20,803 bases of DNA from contig MPNW01001257.1 of assembly GCA_011800805.1 (NCBI GenBank), positions 11,316 through 32,118 of the forward strand. Direction: 5' to 3'. Below the pieces are notes generated by a model. The model did not search any database. It was not told the origin of the DNA and saw nothing but the letters and a program-made list of their open reading frames with translations. Both the position numbers and the translations under genes were made by a program. Each line of letters begins with the position of its first letter. Position 1 is the first letter of the stretch. The stretch comes from Hirudo medicinalis (Eukaryota; Annelida; Clitellata; Hirudinida; Hirudinidae). Below are positions 10,475 through 20,161 of the stretch, piece by piece.

Positions 10475-10508
<34 letters not shown>
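10314..10508. repeat. Large compound (ATC)n(GTC)n(CAA)n satellite
   Basis: About 195 bp: ATC/GTC triplets to about 10460, then CAA triplets. The minus strand reads as long Asp, Met and Leu runs; I do not treat that as a gene. Confidence 0.96.
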
Positions 10509-10517
<9 letters not shown>

Positions 10518-10913
10518 TGAACAGCAACGAAAGCAACAATAAACTTAATCTGCCTCCATTAAGGCCATCATTAGCGGGAGAAATGTTTATGCATTCAGAG
10601 GGATTACAATCATCCAAACATTCCATTTCATTCTTTTTATTTTGCTTTGAAACAAAATAAAACAAAACAAGACAAAACAAAAACTTGGAGACAATTTATG
10701 ACTCCCGGGCACATTTAACTCCTTGTCGCTTCAAGTCTAAAATAGAATTTACTTCCACAAGAAAGAAAGGATTATCTGAAAATTATGATGCCATTAATTC
10801 GATGTCAGATTAATTTATTATTTGATGTTGTGTAATATTTAAAGTTGGTAGCTTTAAGTAAGTTTACTTACGCTTGTATTTATTCATTGATGTCTCTAAG
10901 TAATTACGATATC

Positions 10914-10961
10914 CATTCATTCGTTCGTTCATTCGTTCGTTCGTTCATTCATTCGTTCATG
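10914..10961. repeat. (TTCG/TTCA)n satellite
   Basis: Mixed TTCATTCG tetramers, related to the (TCAT)n run at the left edge. Confidence 0.88.
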
Positions 10962-11310
10962 TTTTCCTCGTTTCAAGATTTCTTCAAGTGAATCTTTTAA
11001 AAATTAAGATTCTGAAATTCCACGAATATCTGCTCAGAAATTGTGATTTAAATTAACTATGGCAAAATATTAAAATAAAAATAAAATGAATTAAAATAAA
11101 TTAAAAATAAAAATTAAAATATGGCAACTCTCGATATCCTAACAACATGAAATCTTTGAAAATGTTTAAAAATGTTATATTTACAAAAATAAATTAAGTT
11201 GAAAAATGATGTCATTACTTTTTGAAATCATTTTCATCCCCAAAATCAGGTATTTTACTAAACAGAAATAAACTAAAAATATACATGGGAAGGAGGTCAT
11301 ATTTGTAAAT

Positions 11311-11514
11311 AATTACTCAGTTGTGAATGTCATAATAATTCCTCAGTTGTGAATGTCATAATAATTCCTCAGTTGTGAATGTCATAATAATTCCTCAGTT
11401 GTGAATGTCATAATAATTCCTCAGTTATGAATGTCATAATAATTCCTCAGTTGTGAATGTCATAATAATTCCTCAGTTGTGAATGTCATAATAATTCCCT
11501 CAATGTGAATGTCA
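11311..11514. repeat. 26-bp minisatellite, about 8 copies
   Basis: Unit AATTCCTCAGTTGTGAATGT plus CATAAT. Copies start at 11311, 11337, 11363, 11389, 11415, 11441 and 11467, with a decayed eighth at 11493. Copies are nearly identical (single changes in copies 1 and 5) and directly abut, with no spacers. Confidence 0.95.
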
Positions 11515-11756
11515 TCGTTTCCGGAATGTCTGCCGCCATTTTGTTTTCTCCTGAATTAGGGCTGTCCGTCTGATTCACGTGACCTGCTTCTATTAATAAG
11601 TAGAAAGACGTCTACGGATGTCTCAACAACATGAATTAATTGGGAATCATTTGTATTATTTAATTTAATTAGTAATTTTTAACTTAAAGAATTCACTGAT
11701 CTATATCATCTAAGTAGAATATTGTTCTACATCGTATTGCTTAAGTTGTAATATTA

Positions 11757-11757
<1 letters not shown>

Positions 11758-11787
<30 letters not shown>

Positions 11788-11796
11788 GTTGTTGTA
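11758..11796. repeat. (ATT)n(GTT)n microsatellite
   Basis: About 11 ATT followed by GTT triplets. Confidence 0.9.
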
Positions 11797-11850
11797 ATAT
11801 ATTTTTACAGTCATTTAAGCTGATGAGGTGAATGGTGCATGAACAACTTT

Positions 11851-11945
11851 ACAAAAGCGCTTTTGTAATCTCAATTACAGGCCGACCGAATTTCTGCTTC
11901 GGCCGAAAGTTTCGGTAAATTTCTGCTTCGGTTTGAGCCGAAACC
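11851..11945. repeat. Palindrome and TTCGG-rich repeat cluster
   Basis: A perfect 16-bp palindrome, ACAAAAGCGCTTTTGT (11851-11866), is followed by two copies of AATTTCTGCTTCGG (11889-11902 and 11918-11931), with inverted GGCCGAAA/TTCGGT and GCCGAAACC elements between and after. It resembles an end of a DNA transposon or a small foldback element, but no transposase or second end is seen. Confidence 0.5.
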
Positions 11946-12208
11946 AGAAAATCACGTTCGATCTCTAATCACATTAACATGATCATTAACATGATCTCAA
12001 TATTAATCAGCTGTAGAGCGTATTTGAACAAACATATTCCAAACAAGAATCAACCTCTTTTCTGATCACAGGAGTTGTCAAACATAAAAAATGACATTTG
12101 CAAAAATAAATATTTCTATAAATAATATTTGCACCTAATTACTCCTACAAATACAACATGGCAATTATCGTGCTTACAAATCGCTTTTACTTTATAAAAG
12201 AATTCTTT

Positions 12209-12541
12209 TCATTTCAATTTGTACGAAAATTTGTCAATGAAGATTTCATTGCGACTGAACCTCGAATCAAACATGGAACTGAATTGTGGATGGCATATGA
12301 TCTCGTCTGCTGATGCCGGAAGTAAGATGGTCATGGTGACTACGTCGAGGATGATGATGATGCTGTTGTTGTTGATGATGATGATGGCGTTGTTGTTGTT
12401 GATTATGATGATGATTATTATTATTATTTGTAATAATAACTCACTGTTTGCAACAATCGGCCACAGGAGGACGTGTTGTTTGCGAAAAGCGAGTCTTACG
12501 AACGAGAAATAAGCTTTTTTCGAACAGTCTTTGGCATGCAA
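12209..12541 (-). other. Exon-like island, unrecognised
   Basis: The minus-strand frame is open for 110 codons, but the middle is an ATT/GTT/GAT satellite (Ile/Asn run). The first part (MHAKDCSKKAYFSFVRLAFR..., unique) ends at an ideal donor, AAACA|GTGAGT, at about 12443. The last part (containing MTILLPASADEIICHPQFSS) is unique and ends in TGA. The plus strand of the last part also has a donor-like GCCGGAA|GTAAGA. Both flanks are less AT-rich than the intron around them. Strand and coding status are undecided. Confidence 0.12.
12345..12432. repeat. GAT/GTT/ATT compound satellite
   Basis: Alternating GAT, GTT and ATT triplet runs within the exon-like island at 12209-12541. Confidence 0.9.
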
Positions 12542-12565
12542 TTACGCTCGCAGTTCTAGTGATCA

Positions 12566-12862
12566 TCATAAAGAAGACCCAATAGCATCACCATCATCAT
12601 CATCGTCATCATCGCCATCAACATCATCAACGTTATCGTCATTCTCATCAACAACAACAACATCATCATCATCCTCAATCTTCTCAACCACCTCGAAAGA
12701 TAGGATGTCATTAGTGGAGTTGGCAGAGTAACAGACGTCTCCAGCGTTCACCGGGAACTGCAACAGCATTGCACGATGTTGTTGCTGTTGTGGCAGTTGT
12801 TGTTGTAGTAGCTGTTGTTGTTGTTTTAATTGTTGTTGTTGTTGTTGCTGTATCCTCCACCG
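12566..12862 (-). CDS. Exon-like frame with polyglutamine and acidic tracts, unrecognised
   Basis: After the acceptor-like CCATCCTTCTTTAG the minus strand is open for 98 codons to TGA at 12568-12566. The first third is glutamine-rich (CAA/CAG, with Leu and Pro interruptions). A unique middle follows (about residues 32-62, containing LLQFPVNAGDVCYSANSTND and ILSFEVVEKIE), then an Asp/Val tract from GAT/GTT repeats. Two microsatellites explain the ends, but the middle is about half GC in an AT-rich setting and stays open, which suggests coding. Gln-rich plus acidic composition is common in transcription regulators, but no DNA-binding domain is present. It lies in receptor intron 1 on the same strand. 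It might be a nested gene's terminal exon. Confidence 0.2.
   Translation of the reverse strand, partial: RWRIQQQQQQQLKQQQQLLQQQLPQQQQHRAMLLQFPVNAGDVCYSANSTNDILSFEVVEKIEDDDDVVVVDENDDNVDDVDGDDDDDDDGDAIGSSL
12585..12852. repeat. Two triplet arrays, ATC-type and GTT-type, flanking unique sequence
   Basis: An ATC/ACA array at about 12585-12680 and a GTT/GTA array at about 12776-12852. The roughly 95 bp between them is unique and GC-richer. Confidence 0.88.
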
Positions 12863-13426
12863 CTAAAGAAGGATGGCTTCCATTGCCGATTCTCTCTCTC
12901 TTCCGATTCATAATTCAAGACAGTAATTCAAGTGAGTACAACCGTCCAGTGGAGCAATTCTTCCGTTCCTGAGAACCAATCTTTAGTTCTCGTGTTCAGA
13001 CGCTGGCAAGTTTATCTTGTTTTCAGATTAAACGTTCTCTCTTTCAATTCTGCTTTTCTTTCTATTCTTATTTATTTTTGGTAAATGAATTATTATTATT
13101 ATTATTATTATCATTGTTTCTCTGTTAAGTTTTTGTTGTCATGAATTTTTATTCGTTTTTAAAAAAATTCGAAATCAAATCATTCGTTTGTTTTCATTGT
13201 TAAAATATGTCAACACATTTATGCAATAAAGGAATAAAAACGGATGAATAAAAAAAAGCGAATATAAAAATGTAATAATTTAAAATAAAATAATTGAAAA
13301 TATATTCAGGACTTTCACAGAAATTGTTTCATTAAGAAACGTATTTTTAACAATTTTAAAACAATTTTAATGCAATTCTTCAACAACCGAGAACACTTTT
13401 TTTCAACAATAACTGTGTTAAAATGT

Positions 13427-13492
13427 TGACGAATTGTTACAGAATTGTTGAAGAATTGTTGCAGAATTGTTGAAGAATTGTTAAAGCATTGA
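13427..13492. repeat. GAATTGTTGAA-type tandem array
   Basis: About five units of GAATTGTTG(A/C)A. An inverted-like CAATTCTTCAACAA lies at 13373-13386, so a hairpin is possible. Confidence 0.75.
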
Positions 13493-13902
13493 AGAACATT
13501 TTTATAAATCCAGTGCCTCATCTCTGAGGCAATAAAAGAGAACTTTCTGAAGTCATTTGTCACTTATTTGAATTTCTTTCTGTTTGAGGATTTAATGTTG
13601 TTATTTACTGTTTTTATTTGAAGTCTGAAGCGATTAAGTCATTGATATGAAACTAAACGTTCTAAAATACTCCTGTTTGGACTTACACTCATTAAACTTT
13701 GAAATCTAAAAATATTAATTTTTAAAATCACCTGCTGACAAATGCATGTTGACGTTAACAAACGAAGTATTATCAATAATCCTAATTTTTAACAAATGGC
13801 ACGAAATTGAAAATTTTCGAGAAAATAATTCAACGCAGAAAATGGAATTGCGGGCAAATTAAATTGTAAATTGAAGCCAAGAATGTCGACGATAAGAAGA
13901 GG

Positions 13903-14044
13903 ATGTTTCCTTCGCTCCTCGTCTGCGTCGAACTCGACCCCGGTGCCAAAATGCTGAGTGAGTTTTATTTCAACGTATGCCAGAGAAACTTGATGACGTT
14001 TTTATTCTCAACAGACGACGCACTTCTGCTGTCGGATTCACGAG
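13903..14044 (+). CDS. Candidate two-exon fragment on the plus strand, unrecognised
   Basis: A frame with ATG at 13903 (AGGATGT context) encodes MFPSLLVCVELDPGAKML and reaches an ideal donor, CTGA|GTGAGT, at 13957. It is followed 57 nt later by a good acceptor, TTTTTATTCTCAACAG, at 14014. The next 30 nt (14015-14044) encode DALLLSDSRG in the compatible phase and end at CGAG|GTAGAT. The 57-nt interval is also open and divisible by three, so it may not be an intron at all. I recognise no family. It would lie inside receptor intron 1 in opposite orientation. Confidence 0.18.
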
Positions 14045-14045
14045 G

Positions 14046-14212
14046 TAGATGCATTTGGATGATGCATGGTAAGTGCACGAGGAGATGCATGATAGATGTA
14101 TGGTAAGTGCATGATGGGGTGCGTGATAGATGCATGATGAGTGCATGAGGAGATGCACGATAGGTATGACAGATGCATGATAAATGATATTAGATGCATG
14201 ACAAATTGATGA
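14046..14212. repeat. Degenerate AGATGCATGA tandem array
   Basis: Repeated GATGCATG, GTGCATGA and AGATGCAYGA motifs at irregular 10-24 bp spacing over 165 bp. Confidence 0.75.
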
Positions 14213-15046
14213 AAAGGCCTGATCTGCTCGCAATAGTAACAGTAGAAGCGTGACAGAAGACATTTCCAGTCACCATCTTAAGCAAGTGTGACGTGAAGCC
14301 ATAACAAGGTGGAGAAACGCTCAATGAATCTTTCGAAATGTTAGGATTTTTTTTCATGGAAGTTTCAACGGTTGTTGAATGTTTTTGATCGTTCTCAAGT
14401 GATGCTTTCGCCATCTTGAGAGGGTTGTGAATGGTTTTATTGATGGCTGAGTTGAGTTGCCGCTAAAAGTGCCCGCCTGTTACTGACTCGCTGTGTTTAA
14501 TCCGTTTATTTACCTTTAGATGCGGGATTTTAAGGTATTGAGATTAGATTTTTGATCTACAAAATTTACAATCTCTATCATCTGTTCGTTCATTCAATCG
14601 TTACCAAAGTTGCATGTCTAAACAACATGGATGCCTTAATAAGATTAACAAGTGTTGAAATTAATAACATTTAAAATCCTTAAGTCTGTTAAAATCATTG
14701 TTACAGGATGAAAATGTAACTGAAAATTACAACAGCATATTCAAAGAGTAATGGTTGATAACAAAACCATTTGTCTTGTACTTTGGAGCTACACATACGT
14801 TGAATTTTGATAAACTGCCTTCTTAGGCAAAAATAAATTTGTGTTTTGAAATATCGTGACTTTTCGCAGTCCATTGCAGAATTTATTGGTAATTCTTTAA
14901 ACCATCTTTGGAAGAAGATGTCAGTCATTTTGTTTTGTAATTGTGCAGCTGAACAGCAACATATTCAAAACTTGGAACATGGTCATTTGGACGTTGCATT
15001 GTTAGCTTGTTACATGCAATGAATTATATTGATACAAATAAACCAT

Positions 15047-15090
15047 AATATCATCATCATCGTCGTCGTCGTCGTCATCATCGTCATAAT
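15047..15090. repeat. (ATC/GTC)n microsatellite
   Basis: About 14 triplets. Confidence 0.88.
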
Positions 15091-15424
15091 AGCATCATCA
15101 AATGACCTCGTTTCGAATATCGATTTGGAATCAGCAGACGATGATGCAAGAAGCCATTTGAGAGACTTAAAGGATGCATACATCATGCTGTTTCTGCCTA
15201 CCAAACGTAATGATGTCTTTCAAACCCTTTGAACGAAGCATGATCATATTTCAATAATATACGAGACAAATAAATAAATAATAATAATAATATTATTAAT
15301 AATGACATTAATATATTATTAATAAAAATAAATTACTTTAACACTAACAAGTTTAATTGTAATTGTTTGCATTATCGCCAACTGATCCAGCTAATTGCAT
15401 TTAAAATGTGAAACATGTTGCAAA

Positions 15425-15462
15425 GACAACAACAACAATAACAACAACAACAACAACAACAC
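15425..15462. repeat. (CAA)n microsatellite
   Basis: About 12 triplets with one ATA interruption. Confidence 0.9.
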
Positions 15463-15903
15463 TGTCTCATAGTTTACACGCGAAGTCCTCTTTACAACAT
15501 TCCGCTTACAGGGGTCTGTTTGACATGTTCCTCGTTTTACGCTCACCATCCAAGGAGCAGGAAATTGCAAGAATAAATCCTGCACTTTTACAATCCTTTA
15601 AGAAAATTTCTAAAAGAAATACTTTATTTATCGAATTTATCAATTAAGTTGGAAATAAAAGAATCGATCAGATGATTTAATTGAATTTAAAAAAAAAACA
15701 ATGTTTAATACGAGGTTGGTGATTAAGTTATCAGCTCATTCAAGCTTTCATTAGATCAAGACTGAAGCGTAGATTACTAAACAAAATGAATTAATAAATT
15801 AAATCACCATTTGCTAAATTTACCATCTTTAAGTTGCATAATTATCGACAACTTTCAGACGTTTATATTTTTAGTGAATTCCTTATTTTCATGTCATTTC
15901 CAG

Positions 15904-16006
15904 TCCATCTGAAACTCCATCAGAAGACAATACTGGCTCAATTTGCGCGGGAAATAATTTGATATTCTATTCGAGTTTCCGCATGAAATCCCCAGGAATG
16001 ATGTGA
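15904..16006 (+). CDS. Exon-like frame after a very strong acceptor, unrecognised
   Basis: The plus strand has a textbook pyrimidine tract and acceptor (TTCCTTATTTTCATGTCATTTCCAG, ending 15903). A 33-residue frame follows to TGA at 16004-16006, containing PSETPSEDNTGSICAGNN. A second frame is also briefly open, so the reading frame is not certain. No upstream partner exon was established. Confidence 0.1.
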
Positions 16007-17083
16007 CAATCTGAGGCTGCTTCTGGGAAGAAAGATGATGTCACTCAAAAGATTCCGAGAACCGACTTCGGTGATCTTAAGAGATTATTTTACAATCCCC
16101 TGCCATCATTTTTGTTCTGATCAGATTAAAAAAGCTTTCAGTGGTTTAAGTTTTTTTTAAGTGCACCGTGACAAATGCTTTGAATTACTTTAAGCCGGAA
16201 TCATTGTGTGGACAGTGAAACTGCGCAAAATAAACATCGTAAAATAAATAAATTTAAAATATAAATAAATCAGAATAAAAAACACAAAAGGCAAGTAAAA
16301 CCTATTATTCAACAATAATTGCCACATTTTAACTCGAAGGAAAGTAATACCACGACAAATCCAATTCCAACTTCGTCACAAAAAAATGTTCGCAGACGTA
16401 AGAGCAACTGATGAGGTCTTAATCATCACCATCAACAATCGCCTTAGTCTTTAAAGGAAACCGTTCACTCTCGGACGACGACAGACACCACTTTGGCACG
16501 AATGTCAATTCCTTCAGCATGGTAAAAGATATGCCACTAGATAATTGAATGAAGCCGTAAATTGTGGGGTTGGAAGATGTGTTATAGGGTCTCATCTTTC
16601 AAACTCTTTTTGGCCTTGTCGGGAGGGATGGGATGGGGTGGCATATTTTTCTGACTAATGTCGACTACTCCACGACAACAACGTATTGATTGTGATGACA
16701 TGGTGTAAGTGCTAAAAACCAAACAGTTTGTGATGGTGTCAGGTCCGGTTTGAATGTCACTTTTAAAATAACGTTTTTCTCATTTTCATCAGTTATGAAT
16801 ATGATGTTGATGATGTAAGTATACTTGAAACTTGTGCGTCTCATCTTGAAAATTACTTAGTCACAAGTGTGTTCAATTATTTATAATTTCTCGTTAATTA
16901 CAATTGATTAACTTAGTCGTGGAATTTCTATTAACTAGCCATATTTAATTCACATATTTTGATATTTCAAGATTATGAACAGATTTAACTTTACGATAAT
17001 TTTTAAATTGGAGTTTGTTACAAATAAAATTGCGAAAGTAAATTCAAATGCAAATACTTATCTTGTAAATAATTACTCCTCAC

Positions 17084-17228
17084 CTATTGGTATTCGCTTG
17101 GAGTGTATCTGACTTGCAGCGGACCATCCGAAGTTGACAACAACTTGGACAAACACCGCCAGAAGGAGGATTGGCAGACTGTTCGACCAAGCACTTCCAA
17201 CATTTTGGACATGTCTGAGGTTCTTCAT
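17084..17228 (-). CDS. AMPA-like ionotropic glutamate receptor, exon 1 (start codon, signal peptide)
   Basis: This is the first coding exon of a ligand-gated cation channel subunit that would sit in the plasma membrane, with its N-terminus outside the cell. The ATG is at 17228-17226 in a good context (GGCGCCATGA). An in-frame TGA lies five codons upstream, which fixes the start. The exon encodes 48 residues plus one base: a short polar and basic head, a hydrophobic core at about residues 18-33 (SLPILLLAVFVQVVV), a small-residue cleavage region (WSAASQ), and the mature start HSKRIPIG. The last motif corresponds to the IQIGG/IPIGG first beta strand of AMPA receptors. The exon ends at a strong donor, G|GTGAGG, in phase 1, matching the acceptor of exon 2. 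An AG just before GGCGCCATG could be the acceptor of a 5'UTR intron. The identification rests on the joined three-exon protein; this exon alone would be ambiguous. Confidence 0.8.
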
Positions 17229-17800
17229 GGCGCCCTGAGTTCAAAGGAGAAGACCTTTCACCTTGTGGAGATTAGCAAATCTGTGGCAAGAAATTGGCGA
17301 CTAGTTTTTGGTGATTTGGTACTTGCATCCAACATTATTTCATGTGAGCTTTCAATGGGATAACCATTAGATACTAGGCGTCTGTGATTCACAAGTTCAG
17401 TTTCCCGCTCTAAACAGCTGACGATTTTTATTATTTTACTTAAGCCTATCAAATGAGTATTCAAATATCTTTTTCTCGTTGAAATTTTCAGGTTGAAGAT
17501 CAAATTTCACGTCGGTTCGCAGTGTCCCAGTCTTCCAAACAAAAGCTTTTCACTTGCTCCTACACTACAATAAACTAATCGGTCCGGCTGCAAAAGTCAC
17601 TCGTACTTAAACGTAAACACAGCTTCGTTTATCCACACCTAAGGACAGTGTCAGCTACGAGCATCAGCGTCTTTCTTGGCGGTGACGACAATCCAGGCGC
17701 TGCTCTGGCAAGCCTATAACTGCAGCGCCCGCGCGCTATACGAGAGCGCACGCATGGGACAATGTATGAGGAAGTCTGTGTTTGTTGATTTCAATGAGAT
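17229..17800 (-). promoter_or_regulatory. Candidate 5' leader and promoter of the glutamate receptor gene
   Basis: This lies directly upstream of the receptor start codon. About 17570-17780 is richer in GC and CpG than its surroundings and includes a run of GCGC motifs with AGCGCACGCATG, which resembles but does not fully match an NRF-1 site (YGCGCAYGCGCR). I see no convincing TATA box at a fixed distance. On the minus strand, an upstream ATG at 17335-17333 opens a 25-codon frame that stops at 17258, 29 bases before the main ATG; it would be a uORF if this part of the leader is not spliced out. The transcription start is not visible from sequence, so the limits are approximate. Confidence 0.3.
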
Positions 17801-18096
17801 TTCGGAAGATACACTTTAATGAATGAACGCACGGCTGCCATGGCCATGGCGTTTGGAGTCGTTTTGGTTTATTTTTATTTTTTTTATATTTTAAACGAGA
17901 CTGAAATTAAGTCACAAATCGTCATAAATAAATTGATTAATTAAGCTATAAATTAGCGTCATTCGATTGCAATTTGTCTAATTATTTATTCACAAAGTCA
18001 CTTGTAAATTGTTGATTCAAGTTGTGGTTAGCATGCCTCGGTTATGTTGGATTGGCGGCAAACAAAAAATTAAGAACAAGCTGCCTTGTCTAGCGC

Positions 18097-18168
18097 ATTA
18101 TCATCATTATCATCATCATCGTCATCGTCATCATCATCACCGTCATCATCATCACCGTCACCCTCACA
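18097..18168. repeat. (ATC/GTC/ACC)n satellite
   Basis: Imperfect ATC array of about 24 triplets. Confidence 0.9.
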
Positions 18169-18382
18169 GGTGAGATACGTGCTAAACAAAAGGGACATTG
18201 AGGTGAAAAGTAGGAAGGAAATTGTTCTGAAAACAAATCTCCAGAGGTAAAACGTGTTCTAAATAGCAGACGAATGCTTTCGTTGCGCTTCCTTCAAGTA
18301 CATTTGCACTCATCCTGTGAAACACCGGGTATTTAACCAACCACCCTCCCTCCTTTACCATGTCGCTATAATTATCTTTTGG

Positions 18383-18540
18383 ATGATGGTGACGATGGCG
18401 ATAGGTTTCTGATTACTACTTCATCTAGGATGATGAATTCACGTCTAGCGCGAGAGGATTGATGATAATGCTAGTGACGACGATGAGTACGACGATAATG
18501 ACGATGACGGAGATGATGGTTGCGATGAAAAGATGACGAC
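18383..18540. repeat. Degenerate GAT/GAC-rich region
   Basis: Interrupted GATGAT, GACGAT and GACGAC groups; an old, decayed array. Confidence 0.7.
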
Positions 18541-19706
18541 CAATGTTAAATTCCGACTGTACAGTTCATGATTTGAAGGGTTGTACAAAGCAATAAAATA
18601 AACAACGCACTGATGGAGTGATGGATTTTAAGACTGAAAATGGAAAGAGTTTATTTTTGTTCTGAGTTTTAAATTACATCCTTAACTGAGACAATTGTCT
18701 GTTTGCAGTTCAAAGCACCTCTTTAACAGTTCGATGACGAGTAGCGGTGAGTGGACGACAAATTAACATCTGAAAGAATTTAATTCCTGTTTAAGTAATA
18801 TTTTTAACCATGGTCAGTGAAATGAATGCAACTCGACGTCCCAAACTAAAGATCGAGAGGCATGTGTCGAAGATATTGACTACTACGTACTAAGTACTAA
18901 TGTACTATTGAGTTGATAGTGTTGACTAACAAAAAAAAAAGAATTTTGAATTATTTAAATTAAAATATTAAGAAATAAATATTTAATAGTGTAAAATAAA
19001 TAAATTGAAAAATTTCATAGAACAATTAATTGACATCTGCTGACATCTGCGGACCAAAGAATAATAATCGCACCAATGACCTGCCACCTCAGTGTGTGGT
19101 CAACGAAAAGGTTGGAGGGTTCATTTATTTAGTTTCAATTAAATATTTTCAAATTAAATATTCTCAAAATCACAAGTTGGAATACTTCTGATGGTACTTT
19201 TGCGGTTTATTATGATTTTATTTTCTTAATTTTCCTCTTATTCTACTAATTTGACTTCTATTTTGAGCAAATTAAATAAATTAATAAGTTAATAAATAGT
19301 GACGTTGACGATGACGACAAAGATGTCGAGAGTGATGGTGATAAAAGGAGGTAATGGTGATGATTTTTTTCCTTTTTAGAACCCTTTAATAAAACAGAAA
19401 AACGAATAAATAAATGAGAATTCAAAAAGGAAAGGATCGTCCTCAGGAAAACTCCCGCTAGCGGACATCCTATTACCAGGTGTGGGGATTTTAATGCGTT
19501 TCAATCAAATGCAAAAAAAAGTTAATTGCTAAATTGTAAACAAATAATGAAATTGCATAGTTGGTGAATTGCGAGTTTATAATGAAAAGTTTTAGCGCTT
19601 ACTTAAAAGGCTATAAGTTTGGAAGGCTGATGATATTGTGTGGAATATTAGCGTAGAACTGAGCATAATGCCAAAATCCCGAAAAAGATTGATATTTATT
19701 AAATGA

Positions 19707-19728
19707 ATAATAATAATAATAATAATAA
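19707..19728. repeat. (AAT)n microsatellite
   Basis: About seven triplets. Confidence 0.85.
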
Positions 19729-19958
19729 AGTATATTTAAATTATTAATGCCAACCAAGACACACTCACTAACTAGCTTTTTCGTAAATATCAAACATTAA
19801 TGCCTAATAATTTTATTAATAAAATCCGTTATTAATTATTTACAACAAATTGTATTAAAGTTTATAAAAACGTTGAATTTTTAAAACATTCTAAACAAGC
19901 GTTTGTGATGACTTTTGAAAGTTTGTAATAAATTTATTTCTTATAAAATTAATTTTTT

Positions 19959-20161
19959 TCAAGAATCCTGTTGCCAAGATACCATTGATGAATACCCGAG
20001 CTTGAACCGAGAAACTGTTGCAGCGATTTTTACGCCAACATGCCTGATGCAAAATTTGTGAAAGTCCAGTATCCGTGGGATGATTACTGTCTCAACGGAG
20101 ACAAAGGTGTTGGTTGTTCGGACCTGGTACCTGAAGTGTGTCACTTGTCCACTCAATACTG
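19959..20161 (-). CDS. Possible terminal exon downstream of the sushi/EGF-like exon (unrecognised)
   Basis: After the acceptor-like GCTTTTACAG the minus strand stays open for 66 codons, to a TGA at 19961-19959, in the frame that starts with a two-base partial codon. That is exactly the phase left by the donor at 20687, so the two would join without a shift. The encoded segment is basic and mixed, with VTHFRYQVRTTNTF and ending MVSWQQDS. It has no module I recognise and lacks the final Trp-Pro-Cys expected of a sushi domain. The plus strand of the same bases has its own cysteine-rich frame (20040-20273), so strand and reality are both open. Confidence 0.2.

Larger units (their letters stand above)
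5724..17083 (-). other. Receptor intron 1, about 11.36 kb
   Basis: It is bounded by G|GTGAGG at 17083 and TTCCACAG at 5724. It is AT-rich and holds many satellites, a minisatellite, a GC-containing stem-loop cluster and several exon-like islands listed separately. Stretches where I see nothing specific include 5915-6190, 6290-7190, 9680-10140, 10510-10900, 10960-11310, 11945-12210, 12980-13420, 13495-13890, 14220-15045, 15100-15420, 15660-15890 and 16010-17080. 7385-7650 begins with TGTATGTCTGTCTGTCCC-type sequence of the kind seen in dispersed repeats, but I cannot assign it. Confidence 0.65.
17801..19958. other. Region upstream of the receptor gene without a supported gene
   Basis: AT-rich sequence with two triplet satellites (listed) and scattered short frames, none convincing. 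18600-19700 shows nothing beyond low-complexity A/T runs. Confidence 0.5.

Noticed and set aside
10303..10680. 125-codon minus frame with long Asp, Met and Leu runs
   Set aside because: It is read-through of a 195-bp ATC/CAA satellite, with little unique sequence.
11311..11514. CRISPR-like array
   Set aside because: The 26-bp units abut directly without spacers, and the setting is an animal intron.
14701..14928. 75-codon minus frame starting MTDIFFQRWFKELP, considered as a transposase fragment
   Set aside because: No catalytic motif, terminal repeat or neighbouring fragment was found; the length is not unusual for AT-rich sequence.
16380..16560. Short frames on both strands (plus VFKGNRSLSDDDRHHFG..., minus MLKELTFVPKWCLSSS...)
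   Set aside because: Both are under 45 codons, the splice signals are weak, and neither strand is preferred; they were not distinguishable from chance.
17103..17363. 86-codon plus frame opposite receptor exon 1
   Set aside because: It is the antisense shadow of exon 1, whose signal peptide, IPIG strand and donor are supported.
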